From positions 2,232,001 to 2,296,000 of the forward strand of contig NC_079877.1 of NCBI RefSeq assembly GCF_029227915.1: 64,000 nt of DNA, given 5' to 3'. The translations under genes and the position numbers were made by a program. A model generated the notes under the pieces. The model was not told the DNA's origin, did not search any database, and was given only the letters and a program-made list of their open reading frames with translations. Shown piece by piece: positions 37,320 to 49,800 of this stretch (the stretch's first letter is position 1; each line of letters starts with the position of its first letter). This DNA comes from Hydractinia symbiolongicarpus (Eukaryota > Cnidaria > Hydrozoa > Anthoathecata > Hydractiniidae).

Positions 37320-40300
37320 AAAAATTAAGATAAATAAGTCTTTTTTTACTGTGGGACCAATCCTAGCCGTTATCGCGCGCCGAAGAAATAGAGACAGTTT
37401 CAAAAACCACATTTCATTGACTTTCTAACGGTGGCAATCCGTTTGAGTTACAACAGTTGCGTCACATATTCGTACCAAAATGTATTTAGTGACTTTCTTC
37501 GGATATTCCTAAGTTGTATCGCTTTTAACAGTGAAACGATTGACTGTGGGAATTATATAAACTGATTCAGAACTGTGACTTTATAAATGTGATAAATGAG
37601 GCAAAAGGTCTCCAAGGAATAACAGTCTTCTTAATTTGACTTGATTGCTGGAATTCAGCGATTACACTGGGCGCTGTAGTAGCGATTCATTTAAAAATTT
37701 AGATAAATAAGTCATTTTTACTGTGGGACCAATCCTAGCCGTTAGCGCGCGCTGAAGATATAGAGACAGTTTCAAAAACTCCATTTCATTGACTTTCTAA
37801 CGGTGTCAATCCGTTTGAGTTACAACGGTTGCGTCACACATTCGTACCAACATGTATTTAGTGATTTTTTTCCGATAATGCTAAGTTGTATCGCTTTCAA
37901 CAGCGAAACGATTGACTGTAGGACTTAATTGAACTGATTTTGGACTTTCACCTTATAAATGTGATAAATGAGTCATTTTGACTACAAGAAATGATATTCT
38001 TCTTAATTTGACATGATTGCCGGAACTCAGCGATTACACTGGACCGTGTGGTAGCGATTCATTTTAAAATTTAGATAAATAAGATTTTCTTACTGTGGGA
38101 CCAATCCTGGCCGTTAGCACGCGCTAAAGAAATAAAGACATTCTCAAAAACTACATTTCATTGATTTCTTGGCGGTATAATTCAGTTTGAGTTACAACGG
38201 TTGCGTCACATATTCGTACCAACATGTATTTAGCGAAAGTATTCGGATATTACTAGGTTGCATCGCTTTTAACTGTAAAACGTTTGACTGTGCGACTTAA
38301 ATGAACTGATTTTAGACTTTGACCTTTTAAATGTTATAAGTGAGACAATTGGACGCCAAGAAATAACATTCTTCTTAATTTGACATGATTGCTGGAATTC
38401 AGCGATTACATTAGGCTCTGGGTAGCGTTTTTTTAAAAATTTAGATAAATAAGTCATTTTTTACTGTGGGACCAATCCTAGCCGTAAGTTCGCGCTGAAG
38501 AAATAGAGACAGCTTCAAAAAGTACATTTCATTGACTTTCTAACGGTGTTAATCCGTTTGAGTTACAACGGTTGGGTCACATATTCGTACCAACATGTAT
38601 TAGCGATGTTTTTCTGATATTACTAGGTTGCATCGCTTCTAACAGTGAAACGATTGACTGTGGGATTTAATTGAACTAACTTTGGACTGTGACCTCATAA
38701 GTGTGATAAATGAGACAATTGGACTCCAAGAAAGAACATTCTTCTTATTTTGACATGATTGCCGCAACTCAGCGATTACACTGGACCCTGTGGTAGCGAT
38801 TCATTTAAAAATTTAGATAAATAAGTCATTTTTACTGTGGGACCAATCCTAGCCGTTAGTGCGCGCTGAAGATATAGAGACAGTTTCAAAAACTCCATTT
38901 CATTGACTTTCTAACGGTGTCAATCCGTTTGAGTTACAACGGCTGCGTCACACATTCGTACAAACATGTATTTACGATGTTTTTCTGATATTACTAGGTT
39001 GCATTGCTTATAACAGTGAAACGATTGACTGTGGGATTTAATTGAACTAACTTTGGACTGTGACCTCATAAGTATTATAAATGAGACAATTGGACTCCAA
39101 GAAAGAACATTCTTCTTAATTTGACATGATTGCCGGAACTCAGCGATTACACTGGACCCTGTGGTAGCGATTTATTTAAAAATTTAGATAAATAAGTCAT
39201 TTTTACTGTGGGACCAATCCTAGCCGTTAGCGCGCGCTGAAGATATAGAGACAGTTTCAAAAACTCCGTTTCATTGACTTTCTAACGGTGTCAATCCGTT
39301 TGAGTTACAACGGTTGCGTCACACATTCGTACCAAAATGTATTTAGTGATTTTTTTCCGATATTACTAAGTTGTATCGCTGTCAACAGCGAAACGATTGA
39401 CTGTGGGACTTAATTGAACTGATTTTAGACTTTCACCTTATAAATGTGATAAATGAGTCATTTTGACTACAAGAAATGATATTCTTCTTAATTTGACATG
39501 ATTGCCGGAACTCAGCGATTACACTGGACCGTGTGGAAGCGATTTATTTTAAAATTTAGATAAATAAGATTTTCTTACTGTGGGACCAATCCTGGCCGTT
39601 AGCACGCGCTGAAGAAATAAAGACATTCTCAAAAACTACATTTCATTGATTTCTTGGCGGTATAATTCCGTTTCAGTTACAACGGTTGCGTCACATATTC
39701 GTACCAACATGTATTTAGCGAAAGTATTCGGATATTACTAGGTTGCATCGCTTTTAACTGTGAAACGTTTGACTGTGCGACTTAAATGAACTGATTTTGG
39801 ACTTTGACCTTATAAATGTTATAAGTGAGACAATTGGACGCCAAGAAATAACATTCTTCTTAATTTGACATGATTGCTGGAACTCAGCGATTACACTGGG
39901 CGCTCTGGTAGCGCTTTATTTAAAAATTAAGATAAATAAGTCTTTTTTTATCGCGCGCTGAAGAAATAGAGACATTTTCAAAAACCACATTTCATTGACT
40001 TTCTAACGGTGTCAATTCGTTTGAGTTACAACGGTTGCGTCACATAATCGTTCCAACATGGGTTTAGTGATTTTTTCCAATATTACTAAGTTGTATCGCT
40101 TTTAACAGTGAAACGATTGACTGTGGGAATTATTTAAACTGGTTCTAGACTGTGACCTTATAAGTGTGATAAATGAGACAATTGGACTCCAAGAAAGAAC
40201 ATTCTTCTTAATTTGACATGATTGCCGGAACTAAGCGATTACACTGGACCCTGTAGTAGCGATTCATTTAAAAATTCAGATAAATAAGTCATTTTTACTG

Positions 40301-43300
40301 TGGGACCAATCCTAGCCTTTAGCGCGCACTGAAGATATAGAGACAGTTTCAAAAACTCCATTTCATTGACTTTCTAACGGTGTCAATCCGTTTGAGTTAC
40401 AACGGTTGCGTCACATATTCGTACCAACATGTATTTAGCGAAAGTATTCGGATATTACTAGGTTGCATCGCTTTTAACTGTGAAACGTTTGACTGTGCGA
40501 TTTAAATGAAGTGATTTTGGACTTTGACCTTATAAATGTTATAAGTGAGACAATTGGACGCCAAGAAATAACATTCTTCTCAATTTGACATGATTGCTGG
40601 AATTCAGCGAATACATTAGGCTCTGGGTAGCCTTTTTTTAAAAATTTAGATAAATAAGTCATTTTTTACTGTGGGACCAATCCTAGCCGTTAGTTCGCGC
40701 TGAAGAAATAGAGACAGCTTCAAAAACTCCATTTCATTGACTTTCTAACGGTGTGAATCCGTTTGAGTTACAGCTGTTGCGTCACACATTTGTACCAACA
40801 TGTATTTAGTGATTTTTTTCCGATATTACTAAGTTGTATTGCTTTCAACAGCGAAACAGTGACTGTGGGATTTAATTGAACTAACTTTGGACTGTGACCT
40901 CATAAGTATTATAAATGAGACAATTGGACTCCAAGAAAGAACATTCTTCTTAATTTGACATGATTGCCGGAACTCAGCGATTACACTGGACCGTGTGGTA
41001 GCGATTTATTTTAAAATTTAGATAAATAAGATTTTCTTACTGTGGGACCAATCCTGGCCGTTAGCACGCGCTGAAGAAATAAAGACATTCTCAAAAACTA
41101 CATTTCATTGATTTCTTGGCGGTATAATTCCGTTTCAGTTACAACGGTTGCGTCATATATTCGTACCAACATGTATTTAGCGAAAGTATTCGGATATTAC
41201 TAGGTTGCATCGCTTTTAACTGTGAAACGTTTAACTGTGCGACTTAAATGAACTGATTTTGGACTTTGACCTTATAAATGTTATAAGTGAGACAATTGGA
41301 CGCCAAGAAATAACATTCTTCTTAATTTGACATGATTGCTGGAACTCAGCGATTACACTGGGCGCTCTGGTAGCGCTTTATTTAAAAATTAAGATAAATA
41401 AGTCTTTTTTTATCGCGCGCTGAAGAAATAGAGACATTTTCAAAAACCACATTTCATTGACTTTCTGACGGTGTCAATTCGTTTGAGTTACAACGGTTGC
41501 GTCACATAATCGTTCCAACATGGGTTTAGTGATTTTTTCCAATATTACTAAGTTGTATCGCTTTTAACAGTGAAACGATTGACTGTGGGAATTATTTGAA
41601 CTGATTCTGGACAGTGACCTTATAAATGTGATAAATGAGCCAATTGGACTCCAAGGAATAACATTCTTCTTAATTCGACATGATTGTTGGAACTCAGCGA
41701 TTACACTGGACCCTGTGGTAGCACTTTATTTAAAACTTTAGATAAATAAGTGTTTTTACTGTGGGACCAATCCTAGCCGTTAGCACGCGCTGAAGATATA
41801 GAGACAGTTTCAAAAACTCCATTTCATTGACTTTCTAACGGTGTGAATCCGTTTGAGTTACAGCTGTTGCGTCACACATTCGTACCAACATGTATTTAGT
41901 GATTTTTTTCCGATATTACTAAGTTGTATTGCTTTCAGCAGCGAAACAGTGACTGTGGGACTTAATTGAACTGATTTTAGACTTTCACCTTATAAATGTG
42001 ATAAATGAGTCATTTTGACTACAAGAAATGATATTCTTCTTAATTTGACATGATTGCCGGAACTCAGCGATTACACTGGACCGTGTGGTAGCGATTCATT
42101 TTAAAATTTAGATAAATAAGATTTTCTTACTGTGGGACCAATCCTGGCCGTTAGCACGCGCTGAAGAAATAAAGACATTCTCAAAAACTACATTTCATTG
42201 ATTTCTTGGCGGTATAATTACGTTTGAGTTACAACGGTTGCGTCACATATTCGTACCAACATCTATTTAGCAAAAGTATTCGGATTTACTAGGTTGCATC
42301 GCTTTTAACTGTGAAACGTTTGACTGTGCGACTTAAATCAACTGATTTTGGACTTCGACCTTATAAATGTTATAAGTGAGACAATTGGACGCCAAGAAAT
42401 AACATTCTTCTTAATTTGACATGATTGCTGGAACTCAGCGATTACACTGGGCGCTGTGGTAGCGCTTAATTAAAAAATTAAGATAAATAAGTCTTTTTTT
42501 ACTGTGAGACCAATCCTAGCCGTTATCGCGCGCTGAAGAAATAGAGACAGTTTCAAAAACCACATTTCATTGACTTTCTAACGGTGTCAATCCGTTTGAA
42601 TTACAACAGTTGCGTCAAATATTCGTGCCAAAATGTATTTAGTGATTTTCTTCGGATAATGCTAAGTGGTATCGCTTTTAACAGTGAAACGATTGACTGT
42701 GGGAATTATTTGAACTGATTTTTGACTTTGACCTTATAAATGTTATAAGTGAGACAATTGGACGCCAAGAAATAACATTCTTCTTAATTTGACATGATTG
42801 CTGGAACTCAGCGATTACACTGGGCGCTCTGGTAGCGCTTTATTTAAAAATTAAGATAAATAAGTCTTTTTTTATCGCGCGCTGAAGAAATAGAGACATT
42901 TTCAAAAACCACATTTCATTGACTTTCTAACGGTGTCAATTCGTTTGAGTTACAACAGTTGCGTCACATAATCGTTCCAACATGGGTTTAGTGATTTTTT
43001 CCAATATTACTAAGTTGTATCGCTTTTAACAGTGAAACGAGTGACTGTGGGAATTATTTGAACTGATTCTGGACTGTGACCTTATAAATGTGATAAATGA
43101 GCCAATTGGACTCCAAGGAATAACATTCTTCTTAATTCGACATGATTGTTGGAACTCAGCGATTACTGGACCCTGTGGTAGCACTTTATTTAAAACTTTA
43201 GATAAATAAGTGTTTTTACTGTGGGACCAATCCTAGCCGTTAGCACGCGCTGAAGATATAGAGACAGTTTCAAAAACTCCATTTCATTGACTTTCTAACG

Positions 43301-46300
43301 GTGTGAATCCGTTTGAGTTACAGCTGTTGCGTCACACATTCGTACCAACATGTATTTAGTGATTTTTTTCCGATATTACTAAGTTGTATTGCTTTCAACA
43401 GCGAAACAGTGACTGTGGGACTTAATTGAACTGATTTTAGTCTTTCACCTTATAAATGTGATAAATGAGTCATTTTGACTACAAGAAATGATATTCTTCT
43501 TAATTTGACATGATTGCCGGAACTCAGCGATTACACTGGACCGTGTGGTAGCGATTCATTTTAAAATTTAGATAAATAAGATTTTCTTACTGTGGGACCA
43601 ATCCTGGCCGTTAGCACGCGCTGAAGAAATAAAGACATTCTCAAAAACTACATTTCATTGATTTCTTGGCGGTATAATTACGTTTGAGTTACAACGGTTG
43701 CGTCACATATTCGTACCAACATGTATTTAGCAAAAGTATTCGGATTTACTAGGTTTCATCGCTTTTAACTGTGAAATGTTTGACTGTGCGACTTAAATGA
43801 ACTGATTTTGGACTTTGACCTTATAAATGTTATAAGTGAGACAATTGGACGCCAAGAAATAACATTCTTCTTAATTTGACATGATTGCTGGAACTCAGCG
43901 ATTACACTGGGCGCTCTGGTAGCGCTTTATTTAAAAATTAAGATAAATAAGTCTTTTTTTATCGCGCGCTGAAGAAATAGAGACATTTTCAAAAACCACA
44001 TTTCATTGACTTTCTAACGGTGTCAATTCGTTTGAGTTACAACGGTTGCGTCACATAATCGTTCCAACATGGGTTTAGTGATTTTTTCCAATATTACTAA
44101 GTTGTATCGCTTTTAACAGTGAAATGATTGACTGTGGGAATTATTTGAACTGATTCTGGACTGTGACCTTATAAATGTGATAAATGAGCCAATTGGACTC
44201 CAAGGAAAAACATTCTTCTTAATTAGACATGATTGTTGGAACTCAGCGATTACACTGGACCCTGTGGTAGCACTTTTTTTAAAACTTTAGATAAATAAGT
44301 GTTTTTACTGTGGGACCAATCCTAGCCGTTAGCACGCGCTGAAGATATAGAGACAGTTTCAAAAACTCCATTTCATTGACTTTCTAACGGTGTGAATCCG
44401 TTTGAGTTACAGCTGTTGCGTCACACATTCGTACCAACATGTATTTAGTGATTTTTTTCCGATATTACTAAGTTGTATTGCTTTCAACAGCGAAACAGTG
44501 ACTGTGGGATTTAATTGAACTAACTTTGGACTGTGACCTCATAAGTATTATAAATGAGACAATTGGACTCCAAGAAAGAACATTCTTCTTAATTTGACAT
44601 GATTGCCGGAACTCAGCGATTACACTGGACCGTGTGGTAGCGATTTATTTTAAAATTTAGATAAATAAGATTTTCTTACTGTGGGACCAATCCTGGCCGT
44701 TAGCACGCGCTGAAGAAATAAAGACATTCTCAAAAACTACATTTCATTGATTTCTTGGCGGTATAATTCCGTTTCAGTTACAACGGTTGCGTCACATATT
44801 CGTACCAACATGTATTTAGCGAAAGTATTCGGATATTACTAGGTTGCATCGCTTTTAACTGTGAAACGTTTAACTGTGCGACTTAAATGAACTGATTTTG
44901 GACTTTGACCTTATAGATGTTATAAGTGAGACAATTGGACGCCAAGAAATAACATTCTTCTTAATTTGACATGATTGCTGGAACTCAGCGATTACACTGG
45001 GCGCTCTGGTAGCGCTTTATTTAAAAATTAAGATAAATAAGTCTTTTTTTATCGCGCGCTGAAGAAATAGAGACATTTTCAAAAACCACATTTCATTGAC
45101 TTTCTAACGGTGTCAATTCGTTTGAGTTACAACGGTTGCGTCACATAATCGTTCCAACATGGGTTTAGTGATTTTTTCCAATATTACTAAGTTGTATCGC
45201 TTTTAACAGTGAAACGATTGACTGTGGGAATTATTTGAACTGATTCTGGACTGTGACCTTATAAATGTGATAAATGAGCCAATTGGACTCCAAGGAATAA
45301 CATTCTTCTTAATTCGACATGATTGTTGGAACTCAGCGATTACACTGGACCCTGTGGTAGCACTTTATTTAAAACTTTAGATAAATAAGTGTTTTTACTG
45401 TGGGACCAATCCTAGCCGTTAGCACGCGCTGAAGATATAGAGACAGTTTCAAAAACTCCATTTCATTGACTTTCTAACGGTGTGAATCCGTTTGAGTTAC
45501 AGCTGTTGCGTCACACATTCGTACCAACATGTATTTAGTGATTTTTTTCCGATATTACTAAGTTGTATTGCTTTCAACAGCGAAACAGTGACTGTGGGAC
45601 TTAATTGAACTGATTTTAGACTTTCACCTTATAAATGTGATAAATGAGTCATTTTGACTACAAGAAATGATATTCTTCTTAATTTGACATGATTGCCGGA
45701 ACTCAGCGATTACACTGGACCGTGTGGTAGCGATTCATTTTAAAATTTAGATAAATAAGATTTTCTTACTGTGGGACCAATCCTGGCCGTTAGCACGCGC
45801 TGAAGAAATAAAGACATTCTCAAAAACTACATTTCATTGATTTCTTGGCGGTATAATTACGTTTGAGTTACAACGGTTGCGTCACATATTCGTACCAACA
45901 TGTATTTAGCAAAAGTATTCGGATTTACTAGGTTGCATCGCTTTTAACTGTGAAACGTTTGACTGTGCGACTTAAATCAACTGATTTTGGACTTCGACCT
46001 TATAAATGTTATAAGTGAGACAATTGGACGCCAAGAAATAACATTCTTCTTAATTTGACATGATTGCTGGAACTCAGCGATTACACTGGGCGCTGTGGTA
46101 GCGCTTAATTAAAAAATTAAGATAAATAAGTCTTTTTTTACTGTGAGACCAATCCTAGCCGTTATCGCGCGCTGAAGAAATAGAGACAGTTTCAAAAACC
46201 ACATTTCATTGACTTTCTAACGGTGTCAATCCGTTTGAATTACAACAGTTGCGTCAAATATTCGTGCCAAAATGTATTTAGTGATTTTCTTCGGATAATA

Positions 46301-46830
46301 CTAAGTGGTATCGCTTTTAACAGTGAAACGATTGACTGTGGGAATTATTTGAACTGATTTTTGACTTTGACCTTATAAATGTTATAAGTGAGACAATTGG
46401 ACGCCAAGAAATAACATTCTTCTTAATTTGACATGATTGATGGAACTCAGCGATTACACTGGGCGCTCTGGTAGCGCTTTATTTAAAAATTAAGATAAAT
46501 AAGTCTTTTTTTATCGCGCGCTGAAGAAATAGAGACATTTTCAAAAACCACATTTCATTGACTTTCTAACGGTGTCAATTCGTTTGAGTTACAACGGTTG
46601 CGTCACATAATCGTTCCAACATGGGTTTAGTGATTTTTTCCAATATTACTAAGTTGTATCGCTTTTAACAGTGAAACGATTGACTGTGGGAATTATTTGA
46701 ACTGATTCTGGACTGTGACCTTATAAATGTGATAAATGAGCCAATTGGACTCCAAGGAATAACATTCTTCTTAATTCGACATGATTGTTGGAACTCAGCG
46801 ATTACACTGGACCCTGTGGTAGCACTTTAT
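37320..46830 (+). repeat. Large tandem segmental duplication, copy 1 (about 9.5 kb)
   Basis: This block corresponds to about 46,831-58,575. The correspondence runs at an offset of 9,886 bp at its start (for example cagttgcgtcaaatattcg at 37,081 and 46,967, and the monomers at 38,109 and 47,995). It runs at 11,002 bp around 39-40.4 kb (deleted monomers at 39,943 and 50,945) and at 11,747 bp from about 40.6 kb on (43,161 and 54,908, a shared 2-bp deletion giving gcgattactggacc). The steps of 1,116 and 745 bp equal 3 and 2 monomers missing from this copy. The order of 1,462-, 1,087-, 1,090- and 1,462-bp units is otherwise preserved. Confidence 0.88.
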
Positions 46831-46877
46831 TTAAAAATTAAGATAAATAAGTCTTTTTTTACTGTGGGACCAATCCT
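39594..46877 (+). repeat. Monomers with a fixed 24-bp junction deletion, copy 1 set
   Basis: In six places the usual ttttttta-ctgtgggaccaatcctagcc-gttatcgcgcg is shortened to tttttttatcgcgcg, removing 24 bp including the monomer junction motif. Deletion points are just before 39,951, 41,413, 42,875, 43,962, 45,052 and 46,514. The short direct repeat tta at both ends suggests slippage or microhomology. All six are followed by the linked variants cattttcaaaaacc, cgttccaacatgggtttag and gattttttccaatatt, so they descend from one ancestral monomer. They mark higher-order units of 1,462, 1,462, 1,087, 1,090 and 1,462 bp. Confidence 0.93.
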
Positions 46878-49800
46878 AGCCGTTATCGCGCGCCGAAGAA
46901 ATAGAGACAGTTTCAAAAACCACATTTCATTGACTTTCTAACGGTGGCAATCCGTTTGAGTTACAACAGTTGCGTCAAATATTCGTACCAAAATGTATTT
47001 AGCAAAAGTATTCGGATATTACTAGGTTGCATCGCTTTTAACTGTGAAACGTTTGACTGTGCGACTTAAATGAACTGATTTTGGACTTTGACCTTATAAA
47101 TGTTATAAGTGAGACAATTGGACGCCAAGAAATAACATTCTTCTTAATTTGACATGATTGCTGGAACTCAGCGATTACACTGGGCGCTGTGGTAGCGCTT
47201 TATTTAAAAATTAAGATAAATAAGTCTTTTTTTACTGTGGGACCAATCCTAGCCGTTATCGCGCGCCGAAGAAATAGAGACAGTTTCAAAAACCACATTT
47301 CATTGACTTTCTAACGGTGGCAATCCGTTTGAGTTACAACAGTTGCGTCACATATTCGTACCAAAATGTATTTAGTGACTTTCTTCGGATATTCCTAAGT
47401 TGTATCGCTTTTAACAGTGAAACGATTGACTGTGGGAATTATATAAACTGATTCAGAACTGTGACTTTATAAATGTGATAAATGAGGCAAAAGGTCTCCA
47501 AGGAATAACAGTCTTCTTAATTTGACTTGATTGCTGGAATTCAGCGATTACACTGGGCGCTGTAGTAGCGATTCATTTAAAAATTTAGATAAATAAGTCA
47601 TTTTTACTGTGGGACCAATCCTAGCCGTTAGCGCGCGCTGAAGATATAGAGACAGTTTCAAAAACTCCATTTCATTGACTTTCTAACGGTGTCAATCCGT
47701 TTGAGTTACAACGGTTGCGTCACACATTCGTACCAACATGTATTTAGTGATTTTTTTCCGATATTGCTAAGTTGTATCGCTTTCAACAGCGAAACGATTG
47801 ACTGTAGGACTTAATTGAACTGATTTTGGACTTTCACCTTATAAATGTGATAAATGAGTCATTTTGACTACAAGAAATGATATTCTTCTTAATTTGACAT
47901 GATTGCCGGAACTCAGCGATTACACTGGACCGTGTGGTAGCGATTCATTTTAAAATTTAGATAAATAAGATTTTCTTACTGTGGGACCAATCCTGGCCGT
48001 TAGCACGCGCTAAAGAAATAAAGACATTCTCAAAAACTACATTTCATTGATTTCTTGGCGGTATAATTCAGTTTGAGTTACAACGGTTGCGTCACATATT
48101 CGTACCAACATGTATTTAGCGAAAGTATTCGGATATTACTAGGTTGCATCGCTTTTAACTGTAAAACGTTTGACTGTGCGACTTAAATGAACTGATTTTA
48201 GACTTTGACCTTTTAAATGTTATAAGTGAGACAATTGGACGCCAAGAAATAACATTCTTCTTAATTTGACATGATTGCTGGAATTCAGCGATTACATTAG
48301 GCTCTGGGTAGCGTTTTTTTAAAAATTTAGATAAATAAGTCATTTTTTACTGTGGGACCAATCCTAGCCGTAAGTTCGCGCTGAAGAAATAGAGACAGCT
48401 TCAAAAAGTACATTTCATTGACTTTCTAACGGTGTTAATCCGTTTGAGTTACAACGGTTGGGTCACATATTCGTACCAACATGTATTAGCGATGTTTTTC
48501 TGATATTACTAGGTTGCATCGCTTCTAACAGTGAAACGATTGACTGTGGGATTTAATTGAACTAACTTTGGACTGTGACCTCATAAGTGTGATAAATGAG
48601 ACAATTGGACTCCAAGAAAGAACATTCTTCTTATTTTGACATGATTGCCGCAACTCAGCGATTACACTGGACCCTGTGGTAGCGATTCATTTAAAAATTT
48701 AGATAAATAAGTCATTTTTACTGTGGGACCAATCCTAGCCGTTAGTGCGCGCTGAAGATATAGAGACAGTTTCAAAAACTCCATTTCATTGACTTTCTAA
48801 CGGTGTCAATCCGTTTGAGTTACAACGGCTGCGTCACACATTCGTACAAACATGTATTTAGTGATTTTTTTCCAATATTACTAAGTTGTATCGCTTTCAA
48901 CAGCGAAACGATTGACTGTGGGACTTAATTGAACTGATTTTGGACTTTCACCTTATAAATGTGATAAATGAGTCATTTTGACTACAAGAAATGACATTCT
49001 TCATAATTTGACATGATTGCCGGAACTCAGCGATTACACTGGACCGTGTGGTAGCGATTCATTTTAAAATTAAGATAAATAAGATTTTCTTACTGTGGGA
49101 CCAATCCTGGCCGTTAGCACGCACTGAAGAAATAAAGACATTCTCAAAAACTACATTTCATTCATTTCTTGGCGGTATAATTCCGTTTGAGTTACAACGG
49201 TTGCGTCACATATTCGTACCAACATGTATTTAGCGAAAGTATTCGGATATTACTAGGTTGCATCGCTTTTAACTGTGAAACGTTTGACTGTGCGATTTAA
49301 ATGAAGTGATTTTGGACTTTGACCTTATAAATGTTATAAGTGAGACAATTGGACGCCAAGAAATAACATTCTTCTCAATTTGACATGATTGCTGGAACTC
49401 AGCGATTACACTGGGCGCTGTGGTAGCGCTTTATTTAAAAATTAAGATAAATAAGTCTTTTTTTAGTGTGGGATCAATCCTAGCCGTTATCGCACGCCGA
49501 AGAAATAGAGACAGTTTCAAAAACCACATTTCATTGACTTTCTAACGGTGTCAATCCGTTTGAGTTACAACAGTTGCGTCACATATTCGTACCAAAATGT
49601 ATTTAGTGATTTTCTTCGGATATTCCTAAGTTGTATCGCTTTTAACAGTGAAACGATTGACTGTGGGAATTATTTGAACTGATTCAGGACTGTGACCTTA
49701 TAAATGTGATAAATGAGGCAAAAGGTCTCCAAGGAATAACATTCTTCTTAATTTGACATGATTGCTGGAATTCAGCGAATACATTAGGCTCTGGGTAGCC

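Noticed and set aside
38269-38457. Minus-strand frames beginning MTYLSKFLKK, also at 40,474-40,662 and 48,155-48,343
   Set aside because: These are repeat-derived frames of 62 codons in C-type monomers; the second and third positions exist only because of the segmental duplication. There is no sign of constraint on codons.
46729-46941. Plus-strand frame of 70 codons, and similar ones at 49,048-49,233 (+) and 62,872-63,057 (-)
   Set aside because: They span satellite monomers or hybrid monomer junctions, contain no known motif, and are what chance would give in 64 kb of this composition.
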